Part shown: positions 11,001 through 17,294 of the stretch, in pieces
How positions within the stretch are numbered: the first letter of the stretch is position 1
Layout of the letters: every line of letters starts with the position of its first letter
Virus record (IMG/VR): IMGVR_UViG_3300021425_000217
Span: 1 to 21,757 of that record
From: a virus
Strand: one strand, 5' to 3'
DNA length: 21,757 bases
Notes under the pieces: model-generated
Told to the model about the DNA's origin: nothing
What the model saw: the letters and a program-made list of their open reading frames with translations, nothing else
The model's database searches: none
Made by a program: the position numbers and the translations under genes

Positions 11001-14000
11001 ATTACTGCTCCATTGTCTGCAAACATTTTTGGAGCAACCGCAACTTCACCAGCCATCATTCCCATTGGACCACGAGGAGTAATTACAACTGGTCTTGGTC
11101 CTGGACCAGATGGTCGGCGCAGAGGGCTTGCTATTGGTCCCCCTGGAGTTGTTACTGTTCTTTGATTTGCAAGTGTTTCGGGTATATTAAATAAGGGAAG
11201 CCTTCCTCTAACTAAAGTATTATTTGCTGCCGCTAACTTTTCTTCTAAAATTGCTCTCAAAATTGGGGCCTCTATATTGGAAACTTTATTGCTCAAAATG
11301 CCCCTCACGCTTCCAGGTGCTAAAACCTCATCAAGGACCCTTTTCATATATCTAATATCTTCAGGATTTCTAGGGTGTCGAAAATTATTATTGTCTATAG
11401 TATATTTAGGAACTGACCCAATATTTCCTTTAAGGTCTATAGAACTATTTAAATTTATTGGGTTTCCAAAAATTCTTATAAAATCGTCGGTAATTCCAAA
11501 TTTATTTATTATTGCTGATACAATTTTTTCCCTATTTCGTGCCGCCTTCGATCCAAACATACTATCATAAGCATTATTTTCTACCTGTGGAGTTATCATT
11601 AAATTAGGCTGACTCCATACCTTTTGACCACTCGGCAATCGATCTGATGCAAGGTGAGCAAGTGCTGTGTTAGCAGCCTGGGATCTTTGCCTATCAGTTA
11701 GATTAGGAATTTCCCCTCTTGCTATGAGTTCATCTAATAAAAGGTTGGTTCTCATTCTAATATCTTGTTGTACTGGATGTTCTGGCGATCCGCCTCGCCG
11801 CCGCCACAAATCCCTTGCAAGGGCCTCTGGCCTACTTGTTCTCCATGAACTTCCTCTTCGCTCTGAATAATAAGTTTCATCAAGACCTTCAACGAATCCT
11901 GGTAAGTCACCTTTATTCATTCTTGTGAGAACAGGGGCATATTTTCTTGCCGCTTCTTTTCTTATGACAAATTCTCCTGGCTCAAGGAGGGCGGGTATCT
12001 TATCTCCTCCACCGTAACCACCAGGAACTCTTTCTGGACTAGTAGACCCCCTCTGCCTTCTTACAACTGCGGGGGTAAATTTTCCTGCGGCACCAAGCGC
12101 CCCTGGTGTAAATAAAGCAGGGTTTGTTTTCATTAAATGGGCTAGGCTTCCTGCATATGTTGCCATTACAGTATTTAATCTCTTAAGAGCAGTTTCTTGG
12201 CTAACAAAAGATGTTGTTAAATTGTCAACGCCGCTTCTTGCTGCAATAACATCAGCGGTGAGAAGTTCAAATTTTTCAAACCTTAATCCAGCAACAGTTG
12301 CTCCCATTCGGACAATCATCATTCCAAACTTAATACCATTGGCTATCAAGTTTCCAAACAAACCAACAAGCATAACTATTGGGCCAGCCATCGCTGTCAA
12401 GGCAATAACATATTTGCTAAAGTTTTTAATTGGACCTGGAAGTCCTTGGAAAAATTCCATAACGCTTTTAATTCCACTACCAATTCCTGAAAGTACTGGA
12501 ATCAGAGTCTCTGTGAGCATATTACCTAGAGGAATTAAAGAGTTTTTAAGGTTTTCAATGGTTCTTTGGAATCTCATAGCAGAAGATTCTTGTAGTTCTC
12601 TTAACTCTTTGTTAGCAATTCCGGCAAGTTCTGTTGTACTGGCCCCAGCCAATTCCATCACAGAAAGGGTCTGTGAACCTTGTCTTCTTAAGTTAGCAAA
12701 AAGTGCAGACATACGAGCAAACTGATATTTACCAAAAACTTTTTCAAGTACCTGTGCTCTAGCAAAATCATCAAGTCCTTGCAGCGCATCTTGAAGGCCA
12801 AAAATCATAGGAAGAAGTTGACCTCTACTACTTTGAATAATATCTTCTAGGGATACACCAAAACTTGCAGCAACATCTCTTGCTCTTTTTGTTGGATTGA
12901 TTAATCTACCAAGACCAGATTTAAGAGCGTTTGCGGCCTCGCCTGCTGATACACCGCCTTCTCGCATAGCCACAAGAAGCAAAGACATATCTTTAATGTC
13001 TCCACCAAGTGATTGAATAACAGGTCCAACCCTTGGAATGGCACCAGCAAGATCCTGAAGAGTCGTTGATGTTTGGTTTTCAACGGCATTAAGAAAGTCG
13101 ATAGATTCTGTTAATTCATCTGTGCTTAATTTAAATGCATTTTGAATTGACAAGGTTGCACGCATTGCTTCTTGTCTTTCAACTTCACCTAAAACCGAAA
13201 GCCTTGTTGTTTGCTTGACGGAGGCAATTAAATCTTCACCTTCTTTACCAGTCTGAGCAATGTCTGCTGCTAGTGCTGCCGTTTCTTTTGCGGCGATGCC
13301 ATAGGCAGAACTAATTTCATATGCTAGTTCTTTAACCTGTTCTCTCATTTTTGCAGTAGAGTTTTCTACTGTGTCAACAAGGTCTGCTCCATAAACTTTT
13401 GAGAATCTTGTTAATTCTTTATCAATTTCGCGGAATTGTTTTGACACAAGAGCCGTGAACATTACGAGCGGCAGAGTGAAGCCCACCATCAACTGGCGAC
13501 CAGTCCATTGTGTGTTTTTACCAAAGTTTAGAAGTCTTTCACTTCCGCCGCGCACTAATTCATTGAAGATAGAAAACTTCTGAGAAGCCATTGCTGCCGC
13601 TGTACCCATGGCACCAACAGATGTTGGAGTTAGAACAGCAGCCCTACCAGTTCCTCCAGCACCAGCGCCCATGGGAACCATCATGGATTGTTGCATTCTA
13701 ACTTGCTGTGCAGCAAGTTGCTTCATCATGCTATTCTGTTTTGTATAACCAGCAATAGCCTCGCGGAAATATTGACGCATAGTAAGGCGTTGTTTTGACA
13801 AAGCCTTACCAAAGTTATCAACGGCGGTGCCGCTGCGGACCATTTGTGTTGTAAAACCACCAATTTGTCCAACATTGGCTAAAAATGTAGATGCCAGGGC
13901 AGCCTGAGCACGAACGGCGCTTTTATCAAGTGTGTTGAATGCAGCAGTAAGACCACCTACTTGACCTGTCAAAGCCTTAAGTTGGGCCTGGGCGGGGGAC

Positions 14001-14041
14001 AGATTAGCATTATAAGTTAATACTGAATTAATACTAGCCAA
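5066..14041 (-). CDS. Tape measure protein with two zinc-peptidase domains
   Basis: A 2991-residue tail tape measure protein, which sets tail length and is released through the tube at infection. TTG at 14041 is the start: GGAGGG at 14050-14055 lies 8 nt upstream, and the gene overlaps the chaperone by 8 nt. Residues about 200-530 match the TP901-type tape measure core (helical, 'GGVSAGEAANALKSGLGRL', 'FGKYQFARMSALFANL'). Hydrophobic stretches lie near 534-580, 1095-1147 and 1187-1215. Residues about 1588-1820 form a long charged coiled coil. A gluzincin-like motif HEGGH is at 2418-2422 with ExxxD from E2463. An M15/VanY-type peptidase lies at about 2699-2830, with H2738, D2745 and H2826 as predicted zinc ligands. 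Three GxxDxIPAxL repeat modules are at 677-720, 1995-2048 and 2860-2912. Residues 720-960 form an unassigned globular insert. The C-terminus has VKIVINGAGNNSQAIANKVV. The tape measure call is very secure; the first peptidase is inferred from motif only. Confidence 0.96.
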   Translation of the reverse strand: MASINSVLTYNANLSPAQAQLKALTGQVGGLTAAFNTLDKSAVRAQAALASTFLANVGQIGGFTTQMVRSGTAVDNFGKALSKQRLTMRQYFREAIAGYTKQNSMMKQLAAQQVRMQQSMMVPMGAGAGGTGRAAVLTPTSVGAMGTAAAMASQKFSIFNELVRGGSERLLNFGKNTQWTGRQLMVGFTLPLVMFTALVSKQFREIDKELTRFSKVYGADLVDTVENSTAKMREQVKELAYEISSAYGIAAKETAALAADIAQTGKEGEDLIASVKQTTRLSVLGEVERQEAMRATLSIQNAFKLSTDELTESIDFLNAVENQTSTTLQDLAGAIPRVGPVIQSLGGDIKDMSLLLVAMREGGVSAGEAANALKSGLGRLINPTKRARDVAASFGVSLEDIIQSSRGQLLPMIFGLQDALQGLDDFARAQVLEKVFGKYQFARMSALFANLRRQGSQTLSVMELAGASTTELAGIANKELRELQESSAMRFQRTIENLKNSLIPLGNMLTETLIPVLSGIGSGIKSVMEFFQGLPGPIKNFSKYVIALTAMAGPIVMLVGLFGNLIANGIKFGMMIVRMGATVAGLRFEKFELLTADVIAARSGVDNLTTSFVSQETALKRLNTVMATYAGSLAHLMKTNPALFTPGALGAAGKFTPAVVRRQRGSTSPERVPGGYGGGDKIPALLEPGEFVIRKEAARKYAPVLTRMNKGDLPGFVEGLDETYYSERRGSSWRTSRPEALARDLWRRRGGSPEHPVQQDIRMRTNLLLDELIARGEIPNLTDRQRSQAANTALAHLASDRLPSGQKVWSQPNLMITPQVENNAYDSMFGSKAARNREKIVSAIINKFGITDDFIRIFGNPINLNSSIDLKGNIGSVPKYTIDNNNFRHPRNPEDIRYMKRVLDEVLAPGSVRGILSNKVSNIEAPILRAILEEKLAAANNTLVRGRLPLFNIPETLANQRTVTTPGGPIASPLRRPSGPGPRPVVITPRGPMGMMAGEVAVAPKMFADNGAVINKDGSVTPLKVNPFSAAMEREAQKQRIFPSSGRMLTVEQFDKTMKQISSQAGRSYPINARGPAATISESRQAAQSQPQMMKGMGLMNIAFASSMLVGSMSMAGGASNDLAMKLGILSGAVMGAAAMMQMFSGKKVVGNFMGMGTLGKKATVRGRAMNAAGMRGGGGLTKLGGGLSMLGGPWGIAIAAALAAGIGGFMMYQKAAEQARERAVAAFRDPTKTAEYFAEEITSGAKAIESINLENISEDLGSIDENLRKAVAEDYQPLIERIKYSSAESGARQLGLAFNNMLAAGLSSEKAKAAIEAIAAEAGATGAAAFELGMEQRAFTEKSTEEVIDSIVSAYDPDKNAGLKAGLKQSIKTQNKLVQKELFSLESAVYAFSPLAGLFTGAGFVGKAFGAFMPDALDFALTDQQEAFRDQVRMLDQLRNDLIEINAVSGDTYLSIMKSLAPLYKEAPEDVINKLQELQDGIQETIDITGEIPEGWQPYDQLGEFIGELVPEFKMFAGLLTDQEDIALLAQMAVAGLGSEFQNLFKVAEDGSIVLDRYLAESLLNTRVKMDELAAAARKASDALKDVTLDQFDMEIEESQDLIDGYTNKLDRIDAKIEKFDRKGQKGVNVKNRELQRSIDGMEQEIDLIQERAEARREEFDATVEALQEEKERIDESTDAYIDSIQKRQRADDFYANQRKTAFSALQKLASGDVFGFLQEREQMSQDAQQFAYDEQIKGVEEARDREIKSIDDTIDEERKRQEEYEKNAQDRIDLINAQIEAEREQMEQNQKNHDKQFRAFKRQKKAERQELEKNRSTEQDILTRLKAARDSAADKQVLSQQEVTKILGKEYAKRYVQEMSYLIKIEWSKKRMDYQAKGLGFTEASRLAASDVIGSYMSLFGVPDQAAPTADSILDWLQGIIVSGTGLPFPSGSGSSASESNFPRTPDTSSQTSPRTSPWKYNYIGPTMIGPDGGLYYWDDKKKEYVLQPGAKSGGFIKGPGTQTSDSIPARLSNGEYVVRASSVSKYGKGMMDSINEGKFAYGGYVSADRAEYNAQNRGISNNVANMVGGYAGQVMRSPYRGVSKPVQKTNNTPYMGVPNSLILPQYLTPSMGIDINSQVNPIAEYANNPGSFVIDSLLGIKNDIGDFIWSMFNDENEQVANRFGSFIRGMTPEEYARISDDEKRIGAIFGASTFLPIPGFAGIRGVAAGVRAGIRAGSLSRAGGLGFKSSLSNAYASARSASAAARAGRSSLRRNDPIGYDGVNTERMVLDHLNSLPDKELPPGIEPFYVGIDASPEVKAAYRKYLANYVYNNPNSQGIQRDIFWGKRSNLINMSNVVPSEGYVFGTDPSIDSMLSQFYGNAPAGTTVTKQSWDNVVNSIFNGHDLGGGFDNPITGIQVNSSDVGILELLGVSAHEGGHAIDFTNAFSRGARRYQGSIDERMAGSVESAAESNRLQVMSELFSDINMSPGSHNVVPYFSGFSKNSPYGNSPLFKGTFLYNSTKNAFNKNSPFYWGSGLSTAQKTKGLLRIATDASESTFNYLYNSRVLPYINMRRAQKGLPDLTDDQIFYSQLMFNIAQSAFGIQSAVNPLLAKALIDRFSDENNLEIKIPERMAEGGFVGKATPKFVYGRQLPALNETPSSETTGMGWPGTTPTEVPSTSTSLTRHPNQGGPNGWPYSGFQTATGTIPGTNKKITMNKDVLPLFLAFASDYNRLIRPIDYIGGLEGRSGTFSNHPSGTAIDINANEEGVYFGWDWVPYDRKSAVLNWWKGQKSPLANWSSPSAVPYRAVNDLMNKYKVLQWFGPRSLGGFINDEMGNSDPMHFQITQSRRVSPGEVASTISSLGIKPDGTFNYAMGGFVSGPGGPRSDSIPARLSNGEYVIRANAVDKYGKGMLDQINAGQFGMGGMVGMYAGGGMVSSPMYNIPTSNSMIGGSNISSMRNSENFNSSNNVKIVINGAGNNSQAIANKVVRMINKASNRRNHSRSTV
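5306..5464 (-). repeat. Tape measure module, copy 3 (residues 2860-2912)
   Basis: The encoded module begins GGFVSGPGG, continues with SDSIPARLSNGEYVIRANAV and ends KYGKGMLDQINAGQFGMGG. It matches copy 2 closely in protein and is also similar in DNA. It follows the M15 peptidase domain directly. Modules of this kind are common in long phage tape measure proteins; their function is not established. Confidence 0.85.
7898..8059 (-). repeat. Tape measure module, copy 2 (residues 1995-2048)
   Basis: The encoded module begins SGGFIKGPGTQ, continues SDSIPARLSNGEYVVRASSV and ends KYGKGMMDSINEGKFAYGG. It lies between the coiled coil and the HEGGH domain. The core SDSIPARLSNGEYV is identical to copy 3, which points to an internal duplication of tape measure DNA. 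Confidence 0.85.
11882..12013 (-). repeat. Tape measure module, copy 1, diverged (residues 677-720)
   Basis: A more diverged copy: GGGDKIPALLEPGEFVIRKEAARKYAPVLTRMN, ending in GDLPGFVEGL. It shares the G-D-x-IPA-x-L-x-x-GE-x-V-I-R pattern with copies 2 and 3 and lies between the tape measure core and the unassigned insert at residues 720-960. Confidence 0.75.
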
Positions 14042-14414
14042 TAGAAGAACCCTCCGCTACAGCATAATTAGTCCCCATGTCTGGAGTTATACCTTGTGCT
14101 ATGGCACCTGCCAGATTTTGATCACCAGTTAACCTTGCGGCAGCGCGTGCTTGAATTTCTTCTAGTGTAGACACTCTATTATCCATGGCTTCATCAATCT
14201 CTTCGTCAATGTTTACCCCCTGAAGAGCAGCCATGAATTTTTGCCTCCTTCTTTCAGATTCATACATAGCCTTTAATGTGGCTACGAGTTCTGGCATAGA
14301 TAGCGACGACTCTAGTTCGTCATAGTCTTTCCAATGTCCTAGAAGAAAGACTTCTCCTAGCATTTCTGCTAGGTCTAACTCCTCCCAGCGAGTTCCTGAG
14401 CCGTCGCCACTAGG
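14034..14414 (-). CDS. Tail assembly chaperone, -1 frameshift extension (GT-type)
   Basis: This frame is read as the second part of a fusion: codons 1-99 of the upstream chaperone (14710-14414), then a -1 slip that re-reads base 14414 and continues with P-S-G-D-G-S-G-T-R-W-E-E-L to the stop at 14034. The fusion would be 225 residues. The -1 frame has a TGA directly before the heptamer, so it opens exactly at the slip site. The extension is acidic and helical (WEELDLAEMLGEVFLLGHW...), as in other tail chaperone GT proteins, which coat the tape measure protein during tail assembly. An ATG at 14363 could start a separate 109-residue protein, but it has only a weak ribosome binding site. The stop overlaps the tape measure start by 8 nt. 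Confidence 0.88.
   Translation of the reverse strand, partial: PSGDGSGTRWEELDLAEMLGEVFLLGHWKDYDELESSLSMPELVATLKAMYESERRRQKFMAALQGVNIDEEIDEAMDNRVSTLEEIQARAAARLTGDQNLAGAIAQGITPDMGTNYAVAEGSSIG
14050..14055 (-). promoter_or_regulatory. Ribosome binding site for the TTG-started tape measure gene
   Basis: On the minus strand this is GGAGGG, with 8 nt before the TTG at 14041. It lies inside the chaperone coding sequence and is the main reason to accept TTG as the tape measure start. Confidence 0.75.
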
Positions 14415-14710
14415 TTTGGGTCATTCAGCCTAATGTCGGCAGCAACTTCAAGAATCTTGTACATGGTCTGAAGATCTACCGCTTCTTCTAACTTGTCTCT
14501 ATCCTCTGATAGTTCTGGAGCAAATTGGCGGAAAGCAATCGATGTGCAGGTAATGAGTACATCAAGGAACTCATCCTCACTCTTTACTTCCGCTGCCTTC
14601 CCCCACTCCTTCATAACATTTCTAAGGTTTTTTAGATTTAGAGGCTTAACGATAATATTTGTTCCGTCAAGAAGTTCTAGATCTATAGTTTCATATACAG
14701 TAGTAGCCAT
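14375..14710 (-). CDS. Tail assembly chaperone (G-type, unshifted product)
   Basis: An 111-residue protein starting at ATG 14710, with AAGGAA about 6 nt upstream. It begins ATTVYETIDLELLDGTNIIVKP (a beta hairpin) and continues as helices (NLRNVMKEWGKAAEV, DLQTMYKILEVAADIRLND), the arrangement seen in phage tail assembly chaperones. It sits in the standard place between tube protein and tape measure protein. Most ribosomes should end at TAG 14375-14377; a minority shift at CCCAAAC (14414-14420) to make the longer product. The ratio of short to long form matters for tail assembly in lambda and related phages. It follows an intrinsic terminator, so it needs readthrough or its own promoter; a candidate -10 lies just upstream. 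Confidence 0.88.
   Translation of the reverse strand: MATTVYETIDLELLDGTNIIVKPLNLKNLRNVMKEWGKAAEVKSEDEFLDVLITCTSIAFRQFAPELSEDRDKLEEAVDLQTMYKILEVAADIRLNDPNLVATAQELAGRS
14414..14420 (-). promoter_or_regulatory. -1 ribosomal frameshift slippery heptamer CCCAAAC
   Basis: In the chaperone frame this reads C CCA AAC, a full X XXY YYZ heptamer. After slipping, both tRNAs re-pair as CCC and AAA. The -1 frame has TGA immediately before the heptamer, and the 0 frame ends at 14375, so any -1 event must occur in this 46-nt window. No strong downstream pseudoknot was identified by eye. Confidence 0.9.
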
Positions 14711-14733
14711 TTTATTCCTTTCTGTTAATCAGT

Positions 14734-14739
14734 ATTATA
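14734..14739 (-). promoter_or_regulatory. Candidate -10 box for the chaperone-tape measure transcript
   Basis: The minus strand reads TATAAT, preceded directly by TG, just after the terminator hairpin and about 24 nt before the chaperone ATG. No good -35 hexamer is found at 17 nt spacing. AT-rich DNA gives such boxes by chance, so this is a weak call. Confidence 0.3.
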
Positions 14740-14742
14740 CAT

Positions 14743-14784
14743 TAAAAACGATAAAGACGCAGCATAAAATGCTGCGCCTTTATC
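14743..14784 (-). terminator. Intrinsic terminator after the tail tube gene
   Basis: Minus strand: GATAAAG-G-CGCAGCAT, a 3-nt TTT loop, ATGCTGCG-T-CTTTATC, then GTTTTT. The stem has 16 positions with a single G-U pair at the middle and is followed by a run of five T. It lies 19 nt after the tube stop and fits a Rho-independent terminator or an mRNA-stabilising hairpin. Confidence 0.87.
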
Positions 14785-14802
14785 ATAAATTCTATTTAGT
14801 TA

Positions 14803-15558
14803 TTAGTACAGACGGTCAACAATCTTTCCGTAAGCAGCATTGCCATCTGGAGCCTCGTTAGCCTCTGAGGGCATAACGCGGAAGTTGACAGGGAACACGG
14901 TAGCATCATCACGACGAACGCCAACACCAACCGCATCCATAGAAACTGCTCTGTAAAGAATGTAAACTCTTTCAGCCTTTCCGCCACCGGACTCTGCAAC
15001 TGAAGTAGGAGCAGCACCGACGAAGCAGACTGAACGCTCTACAGGAGCGTAACCAAGAGCGCCACCATTCATGTGCAGAACATTCTGAACATTTCCTGCA
15101 ACTGAAGCGGAAACTGTAACGCTTTCATTTGCTGTTGGAGATGAGGTGGTGCCATCAGCAGCCGCGATCTGGTTGTATGAAGCACCTGAAGATGCGGTCT
15201 GGTAGTCACCAGTAGCACCTGTCTGACCACCGATAGCAACATAAAGATTCTCTAGGGTTGCTTCGGTAAGGCTGGTAGCGACGGTTACTGACTGAGAAGT
15301 CTTGAAAAGTCTTGCTACGTCAAGAAGTTGGTCAACCATAACCTCGTTGTACGTTGGCTCAATGTTCAGCGTGACGCCTTCCATGGTGTAACCCATGTGA
15401 TACCAGGATGCACTTGGACCTGTAACGACCTTAGTGGGATCTTGTGCTGTATCGGTAGCAGCGGTAACATTAACCTTGCTGTTTTCAGCCCCTGAAGGAC
15501 CAACGAAAACAGTTGCTGCGCCGACAATAATATTCTTTGGATTAAAGTCTCTTGCCAT
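14803..15558 (-). CDS. Major tail tube protein
   Basis: A 251-residue protein whose rings form the tail tube. ATG 15558 has a near-perfect ribosome binding site (AAGGAGGTG, 15567-15575) 8 nt upstream. It begins ARDFNPKNIIVGAATVFVG; residues about 56-105 read YTMEGVTLNIEPTYNEVMVDQ followed by LLDVARLF and SLTEATLENLYVAIGGQ, the beta-strand-then-helix layout of siphophage tube proteins. The C-terminus returns to beta (RVYILYRAVSMDAVGVGVRRDD..FPVNFRVMPS). Placement before the chaperone pair and tape measure gene agrees. It ends in tandem stops (TAATAA) and is followed by a terminator. Its G+C is visibly higher than in the flanking genes, fitting strong expression. Confidence 0.9.
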   Translation of the reverse strand: MARDFNPKNIIVGAATVFVGPSGAENSKVNVTAATDTAQDPTKVVTGPSASWYHMGYTMEGVTLNIEPTYNEVMVDQLLDVARLFKTSQSVTVATSLTEATLENLYVAIGGQTGATGDYQTASSGASYNQIAAADGTTSSPTANESVTVSASVAGNVQNVLHMNGGALGYAPVERSVCFVGAAPTSVAESGGGKAERVYILYRAVSMDAVGVGVRRDDATVFPVNFRVMPSEANEAPDGNAAYGKIVDRLY

Positions 15559-15566
15559 TTATTTTT

Positions 15567-15575
15567 CACCTCCTT
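15567..15575 (-). promoter_or_regulatory. Strong ribosome binding site for tail tube gene
   Basis: Minus strand AAGGAGGTG with 8 nt before the ATG at 15558. It matches the anti-Shine-Dalgarno sequence across nine bases and is the strongest such site at a gene start in the window. Confidence 0.85.
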
Positions 15576-15626
15576 GGGTGTGGAATACATAACGCTTCCT
15601 CATAAATTATATTAACATGGAGGAGG

Positions 15627-16151
15627 TTATTTTGTGTACTCATAAACTAGTTTAACACAGGTAATATATTTAGGGGCAAAACTTTCAATTCTTTTTTCAT
15701 CAGCAATGAAGTTGTCCTGCTCCGCCGTAATATATTTAAATCTTACATTTGATGATGAATTTGCCGCTAGAAGATAGTTATTAACATTAGTAGCACTTTC
15801 ATCGAACTTTTCTAACAAATCTATTATTAAATTCTTTACATACATAATATTGGGAACATCTCCAACAATAACATAACTGGCTTCTTCTCTTTGAATGGGC
15901 CAAAACGTTCCAGTTTTTTCTATAAACATATAATCATAAAGAACATATGGAAGGTTTGCAGAATCTGGTGCAAGGTTTTCACTTACTGGATAAAATGGTT
16001 TGTAATTATAGTTATTTGGATTCCATACAGCACTTGCCGCCAAAATTCCAGGATTTGTTACAGAACCACTTACAATGTCCCATACATAGTTATTAATATG
16101 AACAATTGCTAAATCTTTTGGATCAGAGAGGTCTGTTATGGGATTATACAT
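15627..16151 (-). CDS. Probable tail terminator protein
   Basis: A 174-residue protein whose ATG at 16151 overlaps the upstream stop by 8 nt (ATGTATAA), with CAGG about 10 nt upstream. Residues about 85-125 contain TGTFWPIQREEASYVIVGD and then NIMYVKNLIIDLLEKFD, a beta-strand pair and a long helix, ending with KYITCVKLVYEYTK. This matches the size and alternating fold of siphophage tail terminator proteins, which cap the tube and join it to the head. Its place just before the tube gene and after the head-closure and completion genes supports this. The name comes from position and pattern, not from a recognised signature, so the exact role is likely but not proven. Confidence 0.65.
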   Translation of the reverse strand: MYNPITDLSDPKDLAIVHINNYVWDIVSGSVTNPGILAASAVWNPNNYNYKPFYPVSENLAPDSANLPYVLYDYMFIEKTGTFWPIQREEASYVIVGDVPNIMYVKNLIIDLLEKFDESATNVNNYLLAANSSSNVRFKYITAEQDNFIADEKRIESFAPKYITCVKLVYEYTK

Positions 16152-16845
16152 GCCTAATACCTGCCAAGTTTGCTATTTGATCTGCGTCCATTTTTGCCCT
16201 TTTCATAGCATCTGCGGTCATACCGGAATTAATTCTTGGAATAACGAGCCGCCTCTTTGAGATCATAGCCGCTTCAATCATTTGATAATACCTAAACTTT
16301 TGTAGAATTTTAGCAGCCTGAACTGCCATAAATCTATTAAATTCTTTAGTAAAGTTACCCGCCACGGGTCCACCAGGCTCTTTTACAACAGACTGTTTTG
16401 TAGTTACGAATCTACCATCTTCTAGTTTAAACTTAAGATATTGTTGACGTTTTGGACGTATTGTAATAGAGTTACCAGTCTCCATTACCTCTGCTTTATT
16501 TGGAAACTCATATCCAAATTTGTTAGGAACTCTTGCAGGAGTGAATGAATAATTTATTGTAGCCCCCGCAGGAACGTCTAACACCACTCCTTTAAAAAGT
16601 CGTGCATTCTTATCACCTGTTCTTCCAAACTCATAAATGTGATGAAATTCTTTATGCATCGATCTGGCTTTTGAGTCCATGTATTGTTCAAAGTAATTTT
16701 TGACAAAGTAAGCGGCACCGCGAGAAATTTTTCTCTTATTATCTGGTGATTGATAAAGTTCTCTCAATACGGTAGAATCATACATAGACATAGCCATGAC
16801 TTTCTCTGGAAATTTTCCTGTATTAAATGCTTTTAGTTTAGCCAT
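16144..16845 (-). CDS. Probable tail-completion / neck protein
   Basis: A 233-residue basic protein starting at ATG 16845 inside a TAATG overlap, with GGTGG about 8 nt upstream. It opens with a helical, Lys-rich part (VMAMSMYDSTVLRELYQSP, then KISRGAAYFVKNYFEQYM), goes through a beta segment (LFKGVVLDVPAGATINYSF) and ends in two helices (FMAVQAAKILQKFRYYQM). Siphophage genes in this slot often encode tail-completion or HK97 gp10-like neck proteins, and I infer this role from order. At 233 residues it is larger than most of those proteins. I do not recognise a family signature. It is co-translated with both neighbours through overlaps. Confidence 0.5.
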   Translation of the reverse strand: MAKLKAFNTGKFPEKVMAMSMYDSTVLRELYQSPDNKRKISRGAAYFVKNYFEQYMDSKARSMHKEFHHIYEFGRTGDKNARLFKGVVLDVPAGATINYSFTPARVPNKFGYEFPNKAEVMETGNSITIRPKRQQYLKFKLEDGRFVTTKQSVVKEPGGPVAGNFTKEFNRFMAVQAAKILQKFRYYQMIEAAMISKRRLVIPRINSGMTADAMKRAKMDADQIANLAGIRHV

Positions 16846-17294
16846 TATGATACCACCAATTTCTGTACTTCAGATCTCATTAGAACGGTTTCATACTCAA
16901 GCAGGCTGCCGTTAAAATTTAAAATCGGAGTGCTTCCTCTAGGTTCAAAAATTGTAGATCCGTCTGATGATAAACCACCTTCAGTAGCGGGATCAAGGTT
17001 CTCTAGGTATATAATTTGATCATCATTACGAATTGAGGCTACTCTTCTATCTGAAGGAATTGCTTCGGATGTTCTCATTTTAACTAAGTCATTCATAATA
17101 TTTACATAGTTATTGATGTCAAAGGCAGTTGAGTTTTCACCCACACCTTTACGCAAAATACCTCTTGCACGACAGTCAACAGTTTTTTCAAAAACCCAGG
17201 ATTTTTGTGCAGCACCAGTATCGTCTTGTGTGATAGAAGCGACATAAATATCTGCTTTCATTGTATATGCAAGAGAGGCAATACATTGAGCCAT
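16845..17294 (-). CDS. Probable head-closure (stopper) protein
   Basis: A 149-residue protein starting at ATG 17294, placed directly after the TAA of the adaptor gene with no gap. Its layout is mostly beta: KADIYVASITQDDTGAAQKSW, then VDCRARGILRKG, with a flexible acidic loop (ENLDPATEGGLSSDGS) and C-terminal strands (LEYETVLMRSEVQKLVVS). Head-closure proteins of the SPP1 gp16 / HK97 type are small beta-barrels in exactly this position between adaptor and tail-completion genes. The assignment rests on size, order and beta pattern. Its own ribosome binding site is weak (GGTGAT), so translation may be coupled to the adaptor. Confidence 0.5.
   Translation of the reverse strand: MAQCIASLAYTMKADIYVASITQDDTGAAQKSWVFEKTVDCRARGILRKGVGENSTAFDINNYVNIMNDLVKMRTSEAIPSDRRVASIRNDDQIIYLENLDPATEGGLSSDGSTIFEPRGSTPILNFNGSLLEYETVLMRSEVQKLVVS

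Noticed and set aside
12222-12725. Plus-strand open frame of 167 codons
   Set aside because: It lies opposite the well-supported tape measure core and has Pro/Ile/Ser-rich composition typical of antisense reading.
14375-14398. Alternative slip site at GGGAGGA near the chaperone stop
   Set aside because: In the reading frame it is T GGG AGG A, which does not allow re-pairing after a -1 slip; the CCCAAAC site fits fully.
14493-14861. Plus-strand open frame of 122 codons
   Set aside because: It spans the chaperone gene, the terminator and the end of the tube gene in antisense, which no single real gene would plausibly do here.
15606-15620. TATAAT-like promoter upstream of the tail tube gene
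   Set aside because: No matching -35 element, and such sequences are frequent in AT-rich intergenic DNA.
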